Position numbers and translations under genes: made by a program. Shown piece by piece: positions 8,515 to 18,129 of a stretch of DNA of 64,000 bases. The stretch lies in assembly GCF_009363855.1 (NCBI RefSeq), contig NZ_CP045423.1:3006001-3070000 (forward strand), written 5' to 3'. The notes beneath the pieces were generated by a model. It was given only the letters and a program-made list of their open reading frames with translations, made no database searches and was not told the origin of the DNA. The DNA comes from Microvirga thermotolerans (GTDB lineage: Bacteria; Pseudomonadota; Alphaproteobacteria; Rhizobiales; Beijerinckiaceae). Position 1 is the stretch's first letter; every line of letters starts with the position of its first letter.

Positions 8515-8545
8515 CAAAGAAAAAGGCCCCTCGAGGGGCCTCTTT
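8515..8545 (-). terminator. Intrinsic terminator of the cytochrome bc1 operon
   Basis: On the minus strand AGGCCCC and GGGGCCT pair around TCGA (8524-8541) and are followed by five T residues (8520-8524), then C and TTT. It starts about 28 bases past the petC stop. The flanking AAAGA/TCTTT also pair, so it may work weakly in both directions. Confidence 0.8.
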
Positions 8546-8569
8546 CCGAACTCGCCTTCAGCCGGACTC

Positions 8570-9436
8570 TCAGGCGTGCGTCGCGGTGACGTCGCTGTGT
8601 CCGACGCGGGCCCAGATCTTCTTCTTGGTGAAGTAGAGCAGGCCGGAGAGGACGATGAGGAAGAGCATCACCTGGAAGCCGATGCGCTTGCGCGCCTCGA
8701 GGGTCGGCTCCGCCGTCCACATGAGGAACGCGGTCACGTCGCGGGCATACTGCTCGACCGTCTCGGGCGCCTGCGGCTGGCCGTTGGCGTCCTTCGGGTA
8801 TTCCACCTGTCCGTCGCTCAGGGGCTTGGGCATGGCGATGATGTGGCCCGGGAAGTACGCGTTGTAGTGGCCGCCCTCGGGCACCTGGAACCCGGCCGGA
8901 GGCTCCTCGTAGCCGGTCAGGAGCGCGTGGACGTAGTCCGGGCCCGTCTCGGCGAACTGGGTGAACATGTCGAAGACGAACCAGGGGAAGCCGCGCTCGT
9001 AGGTGCGGGCCTTGGCGATCAGCGACAGGTCCGGCGGGGCCTTGCCGCCGTTGGCCGCGGCGGCGGCGTTCTCGTTCGGGAACGGGGCCGGGAAGCGGTC
9101 GGCGGGACGGGCGGGACGCTCGAACATGTCGCCAGCGTCGTTCGGTCCGTCCTGGACCTTGTACTCGGCGGCCAGGGCCTTGACCTGCGCCTCGGAGAAC
9201 CCGGGCCCGCCCGGCTCGGCCAGGTTGCGGAAGGCCACGTAGCTGAGGCTGTGGCAGGAGGCGCAGACCTCCCGGTAGACCTTGAAACCGCGCTGGAGCT
9301 GCGCCCGGTCGAAGGTGCCGAACGGGCCGCTGAAGGTCCACTTCAGCTGCGGCGGGACCGGGGTCTCGCCCGCGGCGAAGGCCGGAGCCGACAGGCCGAG
9401 CAGGGCTGCGGCGATGACAAGAGTACGCTTCATCAT
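8570..9436 (-). CDS. petC: Cytochrome c1, bc1 complex subunit
   Basis: The heme c subunit of the ubiquinol:cytochrome c oxidoreductase, facing the periplasm. The 288-residue precursor starts [14 protein letters not shown] with a signal peptide cleaved near AFAAG. The heme motif CASCH lies in [20 protein letters not shown], and the Met axial-ligand region is [14 protein letters not shown]. One C-terminal membrane anchor ([15 protein letters not shown]) precedes the basic KKKIW tail. Here c1 is a separate gene; some Rhizobiales fuse cytochromes b and c1. The start at 9436 has GGGAAGAAAGACC upstream. It is third in the petA-petB-petC operon. Confidence 0.96.
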   Translation of the reverse strand: MMKRTLVIAAALLGLSAPAFAAGETPVPPQLKWTFSGPFGTFDRAQLQRGFKVYREVCASCHSLSYVAFRNLAEPGGPGFSEAQVKALAAEYKVQDGPNDAGDMFERPARPADRFPAPFPNENAAAAANGGKAPPDLSLIAKARTYERGFPWFVFDMFTQFAETGPDYVHALLTGYEEPPAGFQVPEGGHYNAYFPGHIIAMPKPLSDGQVEYPKDANGQPQAPETVEQYARDVTAFLMWTAEPTLEARKRIGFQVMLFLIVLSGLLYFTKKKIWARVGHSDVTATHA

Positions 9437-9458
9437 GGTCTTTCTTCCCAGCCTCGCG

Positions 9459-10736
9459 TCAGCCCTTGGAGTGCGGTTCGGCGTTGGCGCCGGTCGGCAT
9501 GCCCGCACCACCCTTCGCGCCCATGACCGATTCGAGGATCGAGTTCGGCAGCGGCAGCGGGCGCTCGATGAAGCCGAGCAGCGGCAGGATGATGAGGAAG
9601 TGGATGAAGTAGTAGGCCGTCGCGATCTGCGAGACGATGACGTACCAGCCCTCCGGCGGCTTGGCGCCGAGCCAGCCGAGCAGCACCGTGTCGGCGGCGA
9701 GGATCCAGAAGAACTGCTTGTAGAGCGGACGGTAGGTCGTCGAACGCACCTTCGAGGTGTCGAGCCAGGGCAGGAAGGCCAGGACCGCGATGGAGGCGAA
9801 CATGGCGATGACGCCGCCGAGCTTGTCGGGAATCGCGCGCAGGATCGCGTAGAAGGGCAGGAAGTACCATTCGGGCACGATGTGCGCGGGCGTCACGGAG
9901 GGGTTCGCCGGGATGTAATTGTCCGCATGGCCCAGGTAGTTCGGGATGTAGAACACGAACCAGGCGAAGAAGATCAGGAACACGGCCACCGCGAAGATGT
10001 CCTTGATCGTCGCGTAGGGTGTGAACGGAACCGTGTCCTTGCCCGACTTGATCGGCACGCCGGTCGGGTTGTTCTGGCCCGGGACGTGCAGCGCCCAGAC
10101 GTGGAGCAGCACGACGCCGAAGATCATGAACGGCAGCAGGTAGTGCAGCGAGAAGAAGCGGTTGAGGGTCGGGTTGCCCACCGAGTAGCCGCCCCAGAGC
10201 AGGCTCTGGATCGTGTCGCCGACCACGGGAATGGCCGCCAGGATGTTGGTGATGACGGTGGCGCCCCAGTAGCTCATCTGCCCCCAGGGGAGCACGTAGC
10301 CCATGAAGGCGGTGGCCATCATCAGGCCGTAGATGATGACGCCGAGGATCCAGAGGATCTCGCGGGGAGCCTTGTAGGATCCGTAGTAGAGGCCGCGGAA
10401 GATGTGGATGTAGACCGCGACGAAGAACATCGAGGCGCCGTTGGCGTGCAGGTAGCGGAGCAGCCAGCCGTAGTTCACGTCGCGCATGATGCGCTCGACG
10501 GACTGGAAGGCGAGCGCCGCATTCGGCGTGTAGTACATGGCCAGGAACACGCCGGTCACGATCTGCGACACGAGCATGAACACGAGGATGGCGCCGAAGG
10601 TCCAGAAGTAGTTCAGGTTCCGCGGGACGGGGAACGCGATGAACGAGGAATGGATGAGGCCCGCGATGGGCAAGCGGCTTTCGAACCACTTGCCGAAGGC
10701 GCTCTTGGGTACGTAGGTGGTGGGATGCTGGCTCAT
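9459..10736 (-). CDS. petB: Cytochrome b, bc1 complex subunit
   Basis: The integral membrane subunit carrying both b hemes and the quinol oxidation (Qo) and quinone reduction (Qi) sites. Its 425 residues show the eight-helix pattern. Recognisable blocks are [61 protein letters not shown] and the Qo-site motif [13 protein letters not shown]. Heme-ligand histidines occur in the HANGA, HIFRG, HVWALH and neighbouring helices. It follows petA with a gap of about 30 bases and precedes petC. Confidence 0.97.
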   Translation of the reverse strand: MSQHPTTYVPKSAFGKWFESRLPIAGLIHSSFIAFPVPRNLNYFWTFGAILVFMLVSQIVTGVFLAMYYTPNAALAFQSVERIMRDVNYGWLLRYLHANGASMFFVAVYIHIFRGLYYGSYKAPREILWILGVIIYGLMMATAFMGYVLPWGQMSYWGATVITNILAAIPVVGDTIQSLLWGGYSVGNPTLNRFFSLHYLLPFMIFGVVLLHVWALHVPGQNNPTGVPIKSGKDTVPFTPYATIKDIFAVAVFLIFFAWFVFYIPNYLGHADNYIPANPSVTPAHIVPEWYFLPFYAILRAIPDKLGGVIAMFASIAVLAFLPWLDTSKVRSTTYRPLYKQFFWILAADTVLLGWLGAKPPEGWYVIVSQIATAYYFIHFLIILPLLGFIERPLPLPNSILESVMGAKGGAGMPTGANAEPHSKG

Positions 10737-10769
10737 GGTGTCGCCTGATCGAATGGCCGTCGCGAGGGG

Positions 10770-11318
10770 TTACGCCGTGGCTTCCTGGCCGATCACGATC
10801 TTGGTATCGGACGTGAAGGTGTAGGGCGGGATCGGCAGATTGATCGGGGCCGGACCGCCGCGGACGCGGCCGGAGGTGTCGAAGACGGAGCCGTGGCAGG
10901 GGCAGAACCAGCCCTCGTAGGCGCCCTGGTGGCCCAGGGGCACGCAGCCGAGGTGGGTGCAGTTGCCGTAGACCACCAGCCACTGGGCATGGCCCGGCTT
11001 GACGCGGGCGGAATCGGGCTGCGGGTCGCGCAGCGTGGCGACGTCGACGTCCTCGGCCGCCTTGATCTCGGCCGGGGTGCGATTGCGGATGAAGATGAGC
11101 TTCCCGCGCCAGAAGACCTTCACGATCTGCCCCTCGGCGATGGGGGACAGGTCCACCTCGACCGGCGCGCCGGCAGCGACGGTGGCGGCATCGGGAGCCA
11201 TGGATCGAACGAAGGGCCACACCACGGCCGCGGCGCCGACGGCAGCGGCCGCACCGGTGGCGATGAAGAGAAAATCGCGCCGTGTCGGCTCGACGACGGT
11301 AGAGGTGGTCTCAGCCAC
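10770..11318 (-). CDS. petA: Rieske iron-sulfur subunit of the bc1 complex
   Basis: Transfers electrons from quinol to cytochrome c1 via a 2Fe-2S cluster in the periplasm. The twin-arginine-like TRRDFLF sits before the single membrane anchor (FIATGAAAAVGAAAVVWPFV), and the cluster ligands are in CTHLGC and CPCHGS. I prefer the GTG at 11316-11318, which has GGAGAG 4 bases upstream and gives an N-terminus of (V/M)AETTSTVVEP, over the ATG at 11333, which lacks a ribosome-binding site. The latter would add five residues. It is the first gene of the bc1 operon and diverges from trmL. Confidence 0.95.
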   Translation of the reverse strand: MAETTSTVVEPTRRDFLFIATGAAAAVGAAAVVWPFVRSMAPDAATVAAGAPVEVDLSPIAEGQIVKVFWRGKLIFIRNRTPAEIKAAEDVDVATLRDPQPDSARVKPGHAQWLVVYGNCTHLGCVPLGHQGAYEGWFCPCHGSVFDTSGRVRGGPAPINLPIPPYTFTSDTKIVIGQEATA

Positions 11319-11560
11319 TTGGCTCTCCAGCATACGTCAATAAACGAGAACCGCGCATCTGGATGGCCCGGCGGCCTTCGACCGTCCAGGCACCCGGCAC
11401 GCTGCCCGCTTGAACAAGCATACGCGCCAACGCGCGCGCAATGCGACTGGGCGTCGCCGCGCGAAGCGCTCTTTGGCACGGCCAAGCCCGCCTGTCCATA
11501 GGCGGTTTGGAGTTGTTCCAATCCCCGGCGCCTTGCCGCGGGCCGTTTCCCTCGGCTCCG

Positions 11561-11587
11561 GGGCCGCCTTGACGGGGGCGGCCCTTT
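11561..11587 (+). promoter_or_regulatory. Hairpin in the trmL leader
   Basis: GGGCCGCC (11561-11568) and GGCGGCCC (11577-11584) pair perfectly around TTGACGGG and are followed by TTT. The stem ends about 20 bases before the trmL ATG. It could reduce read-through or translation of trmL. The short T-run makes it weak as a terminator. Confidence 0.4.
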
Positions 11588-11605
11588 CGCGGAATGAGGC
11601 GGACC

Positions 11606-12112
11606 ATGCCCCGCCTCGCCATCTACCAGCCGGACATTCCGCAGAACACCGGCACCATGCTGCGCCTTGCCGCATGCCTCGGCGTGCCGGTCGAGATCGT
11701 CGAGCCGGCCGGGTTCGACGTGTCGGACCGGAATCTCCGCCGCTCGGGGATGGACTACCTGGACCGCGTGACGATCGCCCGCCACGTCTCCTGGCGCGCC
11801 TTCGAGGAATGGCGGCGGGAGAACCGCACCGCCGGGGGCGGCCCCCGCCTGGTCCTCGCCACCACGAAGGGCGCCATATCCTATGTGGACTTCGCCTTCC
11901 GGCCCGACGACATCGTCCTCGTGGGCCGTGAATCGGCCGGCGTGCCGGACGAGGTCCATGCGGCGGCGGATGCGCGGATCGTCGTCCCCATGCAGCCGGG
12001 CCTGCGCTCCCTCAATGTCGCCGTCACGGCGGCGATGATCCTGGGGGAAGCCCTGCGGCAGACGGGGTCCTTCCCCCGCCTTCCCTCCCCGGAGATCCCG
12101 CAATCCCCGTGA
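11606..12112 (+). CDS. trmL: tRNA (cytidine(34)-2'-O)-methyltransferase TrmL
   Basis: A SPOUT-class enzyme that methylates the wobble-position ribose of specific leucine tRNAs. The 168-residue product has the family start MPRLAIYQPDIPQNTGTMLRLA, the knot motifs LVGRESAGVPDEV and IVVPMQPGLRSLNVAVTAAMIL, and a dispensable Pro-rich tail. The start at 11606 follows GAGGCGGACC and fits the family; the ATG at 11594 would add MRRT. It diverges from the bc1 operon across a region of nearly 290 bases. Confidence 0.93.
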   Translation: MPRLAIYQPDIPQNTGTMLRLAACLGVPVEIVEPAGFDVSDRNLRRSGMDYLDRVTIARHVSWRAFEEWRRENRTAGGGPRLVLATTKGAISYVDFAFRPDDIVLVGRESAGVPDEVHAAADARIVVPMQPGLRSLNVAVTAAMILGEALRQTGSFPRLPSPEIPQSP

Positions 12113-12277
12113 GATGGGAAAGAAGGTCCGGCTTCGCGATTTTCCGCAGCCTTGCCGGAAAACCCGTTCCCAACCTTTCCGGAATTGCTCTAGAGACGTC
12201 CGGACAATCCGACCCCGGCCTTTTCGCCCGGCCTCCGGGCCGGCTCCCGGAACGGGCCGCCGAGCCGAGGACATGCC

Positions 12278-13177
12278 ATGACCGCCCCGACCGATCCCGC
12301 CGTCGCCCGCCTTCAGGAGGAGGCCCCCGTCTGGTTCGCCGCCCTGCGCGACCGGATCTGCGCCGCCTTCGAGGCCATCGAGGACGAGGTGACGGCCCCC
12401 CTCCCCCCGGAAGCTTCGATGCCGGGACGGTTCGAGCGGAAGCCCTGGGAGCGCCAGGACCACGGCGGCGCGCCCGGCGGCGGCGGCGTCATGTCCATGA
12501 TGCGGGGCCGCGTCTTCGAGAAGGTCGGCGTCCACGTCTCGACCGTGCACGGGGAGTTCGCGCCCGAGTTCCGCGGGCAGATCCCCGGCTCCGACCGGGA
12601 CCCGCGCTTCTGGGCCTCGGGCATCTCGCTCATCGCGCATCCCTGGAATCCCAACGTGCCGACGGTGCACATGAACACCCGCTTCGTGGTGACCACGAAG
12701 CCCTGGTTCGGCGGCGGCGCCGACCTGACCCCCGTGCTCGACCGGCGCCGGACCCAGGAGGACCCGGACACGGTCGCGTTCCATGCAGCCATGAAGGACG
12801 TCTGCGACCGGCACCCCTCCGTGTCCTACGAGAAGTACAGGGCGTGGTGCGACGAGTACTTCTTCCTCAAGCACCGCAAGGAGCCGCGCGGCATCGGCGG
12901 CATCTTCTACGACTATCATTGGACGGGCGACCCGGACGAGGACTTCGCCTTCACCCGCGACGTGGGCGAGGCATTCCTGCGCATCTATCCCGAGATCGTG
13001 CGGCGGAACGCCGGCACGGCCTGGACCGAGGCGGACCGCATCGAGCAGCAGGTGCGGCGGGGACGCTATGTCGAGTTCAACCTGCTCTACGACCGCGGCA
13101 CGATCTTCGGCCTCAGGACCGGCGGCAACATCGACTCGATCCTCTCCTCCATGCCGCCGACCGTCCGCTGGCCCTGA
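12278..13177 (+). CDS. hemF: Oxygen-dependent coproporphyrinogen III oxidase
   Basis: Decarboxylates coproporphyrinogen III to protoporphyrinogen IX using O2 in heme synthesis. The 299-residue protein shows the family blocks [57 protein letters not shown] and [22 protein letters not shown]. Length is normal. It stands alone after trmL, with 165 bases upstream in which I could not define a promoter; two TCCGGA palindromes occur there. Supplying heme fits with the nearby bc1 operon, though the two are divergent units. Confidence 0.97.
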   Translation: MTAPTDPAVARLQEEAPVWFAALRDRICAAFEAIEDEVTAPLPPEASMPGRFERKPWERQDHGGAPGGGGVMSMMRGRVFEKVGVHVSTVHGEFAPEFRGQIPGSDRDPRFWASGISLIAHPWNPNVPTVHMNTRFVVTTKPWFGGGADLTPVLDRRRTQEDPDTVAFHAAMKDVCDRHPSVSYEKYRAWCDEYFFLKHRKEPRGIGGIFYDYHWTGDPDEDFAFTRDVGEAFLRIYPEIVRRNAGTAWTEADRIEQQVRRGRYVEFNLLYDRGTIFGLRTGGNIDSILSSMPPTVRWP

Positions 13178-13196
13178 CGGCCGCGCGCCTTGAGAG

Positions 13197-14435
13197 TCAC
13201 GCCTCCTTCAGGACCCGGTCGAGCAGCGCGGCGGCGAAGGCCGCATCGTCCGGGCATCCCTCGGCGAGCCAGAGGGCCCGCGCCCTGTCGAGCATCTCCC
13301 CGATCCGCGGCCCCTTGGGGATGCCCCGGGCCACGAGGTCGGCGCCGCGCAGGGGAAAGACGGGCACGGGCTCGGCGCCGCTCCTGAAGCGCTCCAGCGC
13401 CTCGACGGCCGTCCGGTCGACCTGCGGCCGCGGCTCGCCGGAAAGGGCGGCGAGGGCGAGCGAGACGGTTCCGGTCCCATGGACGGCGACGAGGCGGCGG
13501 ACGTCCGTCGGATCGAGACCTCCCGGGCCGGTCCTGAGCCGGCACAGGAGCCTCGCATAGGCCTCGAGCCGCCGGTGCTCCTCGTTCGACAGCCGCAGCC
13601 TCTCGCGCAGGCGCTGCGCGTCCTCCTCCACCAGAACGGCGAGGACGGCCAGGCGCGCCACCGGGTCGGGCTCCTCCGCGGCCGCCCGGGCGAGCCGGCC
13701 GAACTCCGCCACCCCGTCGAGGATCCAGGTCAGGAAGCCGTGCCCGGCGAGGATCTCGACCGTCTCAACCGCGCGCCGGGCGGCGAGGAGCTTCAGGAAC
13801 TCGTGCCGGATGCGCTCCCGGGACAGGATGGCGAGGCCCGCCCGCTCCGCTCCCGCCGCCGCGAGCCCCTCCGGATCGGGGCCGTTCTCCCCGTATTCCG
13901 CGTAGAATCGGAAGAAGCGGAGGATCCGCAGGTAATCCTCGCGGATGCGGGTATGCGCGTCGCCGATGAAGCGGACCCGCCGCGCGGCGAGGTCGTCGAG
14001 CCCGCCCGCATAGTCGTGCAGGCGCCCGTCGAGCCCGAGGGAGAGGGCGTTGATGGTGAAATCGCGCCGCCTGGCATCGGCCTCGAAATCGCGCCCGAAG
14101 CGGACCACGGCGTAGCGCCCGTCCGTCTCCACGTCCTCGCGCAGGCTCGTGACCTCGAAGGGCTCGCCCTCCACCACCACGGTGATCGTGCCGTGGTCGA
14201 TGCCGGTCGGCACGGGCTTGAAACCGGCCCGCTCCGCCATGCGGGCGATGGCTTCGGGCAAGGCGGTGGTGGCGCAGTCGACCTCCGTCACCGGCCGCCC
14301 GAGGAGCGCGTTGCGCACCGCCCCGCCGACGATGCGGGTCTCCTCGCCGTCCCGGTTCATCGCTCGAAGCAGCGCGCGCAGGCGCGGACGCTCCAGGAGC
14401 GCCGTGACGGCATCGCGGTCGAGTTCGGGCGTCAC
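13197..14435 (-). CDS. cca: CCA tRNA nucleotidyltransferase (class II poly(A) polymerase family)
   Basis: Adds or repairs the 3' CCA of tRNAs. The 412-residue protein has the head motif IVGGAVRNALLGRP, the GTITVVVEGEPFEVTSLR block, DARRRDFTINALSLG and RVRFIGDAHTRIREDYLRILRFFRF. The usual DxD metal pair appears as Glu-Val-Asp (TEVDCATTALPE), so the first carboxylate is Glu rather than Asp. The start is the GTG at 14433-14435, which overlaps the TGA of the DUF6111 gene as GTGA, implying translational coupling. The C-terminal half is helical, Arg-rich and divergent, as is normal. Confidence 0.93.
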   Translation of the reverse strand: MTPELDRDAVTALLERPRLRALLRAMNRDGEETRIVGGAVRNALLGRPVTEVDCATTALPEAIARMAERAGFKPVPTGIDHGTITVVVEGEPFEVTSLREDVETDGRYAVVRFGRDFEADARRRDFTINALSLGLDGRLHDYAGGLDDLAARRVRFIGDAHTRIREDYLRILRFFRFYAEYGENGPDPEGLAAAGAERAGLAILSRERIRHEFLKLLAARRAVETVEILAGHGFLTWILDGVAEFGRLARAAAEEPDPVARLAVLAVLVEEDAQRLRERLRLSNEEHRRLEAYARLLCRLRTGPGGLDPTDVRRLVAVHGTGTVSLALAALSGEPRPQVDRTAVEALERFRSGAEPVPVFPLRGADLVARGIPKGPRIGEMLDRARALWLAEGCPDDAAFAAALLDRVLKEA

Positions 14436-14689
14436 TTGAACTGCCCGGGCACGACGCGCCCGTTCTCCATGTGGGACGGCACGAAGGCGCCCGTGTGGCG
14501 CTCGGCCAGGAGCCCTCCGAGGATCAGCGACGCGATCACCAGGACGAGGCCCGCGATGCCGACCCAGGACACGTGCTTGCTCCAGGAGGACCAGGCCAGG
14601 GGGTTGCGGCGGGCGATGACCAGGTAGATGGCGAAGGCGGCGAAAGGCAGGAGGAACAGCAGCAGTTCCTGGAAGATCGCCCGCGTCAT
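14432..14689 (-). CDS. DUF6111 family small membrane protein
   Basis: An 85-residue protein with two hydrophobic helices (about 6-24, FQELLLFLLPFAAFAIYLV, and 38-58, VSWVGIAGLVLVIASLILGG) and a soluble tail SHMENGRVVPGQFK. The sequence resembles the DUF6111 family found between NUDIX and cca genes in Rhizobiales; function unknown. Its ATG overlaps the NUDIX stop as ATGA and its stop overlaps the cca GTG, so three genes are read as a tightly coupled series. Context ties it to this conserved neighbourhood but not to a reaction. Confidence 0.75.
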   Translation of the reverse strand: MTRAIFQELLLFLLPFAAFAIYLVIARRNPLAWSSWSKHVSWVGIAGLVLVIASLILGGLLAERHTGAFVPSHMENGRVVPGQFK

Positions 14690-15324
14690 GACGTGTAGAG
14701 CCTCTCGTACATGTTGCGGAGGATGCCCGCCGTGACGCCCCAGATGTACCGTCCTTGGTAGGGCATTGCATAGTACCGGCGCAGGACGCCCTTCCACTCC
14801 CGCGCATGGAGCTGATGGTTGGCGGGGTCCATGAGGAAGCGCAAGGGCACCTCGAAGGCGTCGGCCACCTCGTGCGGGTTGAGGGCCAGCGTGTAGGAGG
14901 GCGAGACCCGCGCGACGACCGGAACCACCAGATAATTGGTGGTGGAGAGGTAGGGATCGAGATAGCCGATGGGGCTGATGAAGCGGCTGTCGAGGCCGAT
15001 CTCCTCCTGCGCCTCGCGGCAGGCCGCCGCCAGGATCGATTCGTCCTCCGGATCGACCCGCCCGCCGGGGAACGCGATCTGGCCGGAATGCTGGCGCAGG
15101 CCGGCGGCCCGCTCCGTGAAGAGGAGGGTCGGCTCCTCGCGCATGACCACGGGCACGAGGACGGCCGCCTCCTTCGGCGCCAGGGGCTGCGCGAGCGGGA
15201 TGCCGTCGAGGGAGTGGTCGCCCCGCGGGTTGGCGAGGGCGTCCCCGAGCGAGGGCGGCTCCCGGCGGAGGCGCTCCGCCGCCAGGGTCAGGAAGTCCGG
15301 GGCGTCGAGAGGGGCCGTCCGCAT
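14686..15324 (-). CDS. NUDIX hydrolase, CoA pyrophosphatase type
   Basis: A 212-residue NUDIX protein expected to hydrolyse CoA or its derivatives to phosphopantetheine and 3',5'-ADP. The CoA-type signature LLFTERAAGLRQHSGQIAFPGG directly precedes the NUDIX box GGRVDPEDESILAAACREAQEEIGLD (about residues 94-118), which contains the catalytic REAQEE helix. The ATG at 15324 lies 5 bases after the DUF1285 stop, with GAGGTAG as ribosome-binding site. The downstream partner is the overlapping DUF6111 gene. Confidence 0.9.
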   Translation of the reverse strand: MRTAPLDAPDFLTLAAERLRREPPSLGDALANPRGDHSLDGIPLAQPLAPKEAAVLVPVVMREEPTLLFTERAAGLRQHSGQIAFPGGRVDPEDESILAAACREAQEEIGLDSRFISPIGYLDPYLSTTNYLVVPVVARVSPSYTLALNPHEVADAFEVPLRFLMDPANHQLHAREWKGVLRRYYAMPYQGRYIWGVTAGILRNMYERLYTS

Positions 15325-15329
15325 CGGGA

Positions 15330-15920
15330 CTACCTCGCCTCGCCGGCGGGCGCGATGGGGAAGAAGACGCCGCCCGCGTGGACGCCGAACTGCGGGACGC
15401 CGTCGACGGTCCGTTCCTCGCCGAGGGCGATCAGATCGTATGCCAGCGCCCGGGTGACGCGCGCCCAGAGGCCGCCTCTGACCTTCACGTACGGCTTCAC
15501 GCCCCCGTGCGGCTCCGTCTCGAAGCGCAGCGGATTGTCCGGACCGACCTGCACGAGATCGTCCACGTTGGTGCGGAACGCGACCTGCCGCTCCTCGCCC
15601 TCCCCTTCCACCGCCATCTCCACCGCCACGAAGGGCACGTCGTCGACCGCGATCCCCACCCGCTCGACAGGAGTGACGAGCACGTAGCGCTCCGGGTCCC
15701 TGCGCAGGACCGTGGAGAACAGGCGCACGAGCGCCGGCCGCTCGATCGGCGTGCCCATGTAGTACCAGGTCCCGTCCGCGGCGATGCGCATGTCGATCTC
15801 GCCGCAATAGGCCGGATTCCAGCGCTCGACCGGCGGAAGGCCCTTGCGCTTCTCGTGCGGCTCGAGCGCGGCCGCGAGCCGCGACAGGGCGCTGCCGGAT
15901 GTCGGGGCGGGATCGGTCAT
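15330..15920 (-). CDS. DUF1285 domain-containing protein
   Basis: A 196-residue soluble protein of the DUF1285 family, common in alpha- and gammaproteobacteria and without an established function. Conserved features are PPVERWNPAYCGEIDMRIAADGTWYYMGTPI near the N-terminus and FRTNVDDLVQVGPDNPLRF in the middle. The ATG at 15920 was chosen; a GTG at 15947 would extend it by nine residues. It is the first gene of the DUF1285-NUDIX-DUF6111-cca series and diverges from moxR. Confidence 0.85.
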   Translation of the reverse strand: MTDPAPTSGSALSRLAAALEPHEKRKGLPPVERWNPAYCGEIDMRIAADGTWYYMGTPIERPALVRLFSTVLRRDPERYVLVTPVERVGIAVDDVPFVAVEMAVEGEGEERQVAFRTNVDDLVQVGPDNPLRFETEPHGGVKPYVKVRGGLWARVTRALAYDLIALGEERTVDGVPQFGVHAGGVFFPIAPAGEAR

Positions 15921-16172
15921 GACGCAAGCGTGAACAAGAATTTGCACCTCGAGGATCGACGAACGGCGATCCGTGGCTAATTCCTACAGCATAGAGCCGC
16001 AGCCCGCACCGTCCATGTTTTCTGCCAGATCGTCCGCCAGGTTCTCCTGCCCGGTCCTCCGGTTCCGGGGCGCGGCTGCGGCGCATGGACCCGCAGGATC
16101 CGCTTGCCTAGCGATGCCCAAGGAAGGCACAGTGTCGCCGGGGGCGGACGCCAGCGCGTGGAAGGATGACAC

Positions 16173-17189
<1,017 letters not shown>

Positions 17190-17199
17190 GACCGCCGCC

Positions 17200-18126
17200 A
17201 TGACCCGTGTCCGGGTCCTGCCCGAGGCCGCCCGCATCCCCGGCCGCCACGAGACGGAGGCGGCCCTCGAACTCGCCCAGCGAATGCCCCGCCTCGTGCT
17301 CGAGGCGCGCCGGGTGGCGGCGAACCTGTCCCACGGGATCCACGGCCGCCGCCGGGCCGGCATCGGCGAGACCTTCTGGCAGTTCCGTCCCTTCGTGGCA
17401 GGCGAGGCCGCCCAGCGCATCGACTGGCGCCGCTCCGGACGCGACGACAGGCTCTATGTGCGGGAGAGGGAATGGGAGGCGGCGCAGAACATCTGGTTCT
17501 GGATCGACCGGTCCGCCTCCATGGCCTATGCGTCGAGCCTCGCCCGGGCGCCCAAGGTGGAGCGGGCGATCGTGCTCGGCCTCGCCCTGGCCGATGCCTT
17601 CGTCGAGGGGGGCGAACGGGTCGGCCTGCTCGGGCTCATGCCGCCGCGGGCGACCACGCGGATCGCGGAGGCCATGGCCGAGGCGCTGGTGGCCGACCGC
17701 GCCGCCCTCGACGACGACCTGCCGCCGCAGGCGCCGATCCCGGCCATGGACGAGGCGATCCTGATCGGGGACTTCCTGAGCCCTTCCGGCGAGACCGCAT
17801 CCGCCGTCGAGGCGATTTCGAGCCGGGGCGGCCGCGGCCATCTCGTGCTGATCGCGGACCCGGTGGAGGAGACCTTTCCCTTCGAGGGCCAGGCCGTTCT
17901 CCACGACCTCGAGGAGGGCATCTCCCTGCGCATCGGCGACGCCGCCTCCTGGGGAGAGGCCTACCGGGAGCGCATGGCGCGCCACCGGGGCAGCCTGGAG
18001 GACCTGGCCCGCCGCCGCGGGTGGACGCTCACGGTCCACCGCACGGACCGCCCGGCGAGCGAGGCGGCGCTCCGCCTCATCACCCTCGTCGCCGCCTCGC
18101 GCGGCGCCGGCAGCGGGCGGCGCTAG
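17200..18126 (+). CDS. DUF58 domain-containing protein
   Basis: A 308-residue DUF58 protein, the standard partner of MoxR ATPases. The core motif RRAGIGETFWQFRPFVAGEAAQRIDWRRSGRDDRLYVREREWE is at about residues 48-90, followed by a VWA-like fold with WIDRSASMAY, in which DRSASM resembles a degenerate MIDAS (DxSxS). No signal peptide or transmembrane segment was seen. It starts 10 bases after moxR and ends 3 bases before the BatA/DUF4159 gene, so the four genes form one operon. Role inferred only from family and context. Confidence 0.9.
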   Translation: MTRVRVLPEAARIPGRHETEAALELAQRMPRLVLEARRVAANLSHGIHGRRRAGIGETFWQFRPFVAGEAAQRIDWRRSGRDDRLYVREREWEAAQNIWFWIDRSASMAYASSLARAPKVERAIVLGLALADAFVEGGERVGLLGLMPPRATTRIAEAMAEALVADRAALDDDLPPQAPIPAMDEAILIGDFLSPSGETASAVEAISSRGGRGHLVLIADPVEETFPFEGQAVLHDLEEGISLRIGDAASWGEAYRERMARHRGSLEDLARRRGWTLTVHRTDRPASEAALRLITLVAASRGAGSGRR

Positions 18127-18129
18127 ACC

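Noticed and set aside
6801..9341. 846-codon minus-strand open frame spanning apt to petC
   Set aside because: Only its last 181 codons (apt) resemble a protein. The rest is an Arg/Pro/Gly-rich shadow of mtnP and petC in another frame, as expected in high-GC DNA.
12113..12277. Regulatory site upstream of hemF (two TCCGGA palindromes)
   Set aside because: The hexamer is common in high-GC DNA, and neither an FNR-like box nor a spaced promoter could be defined.
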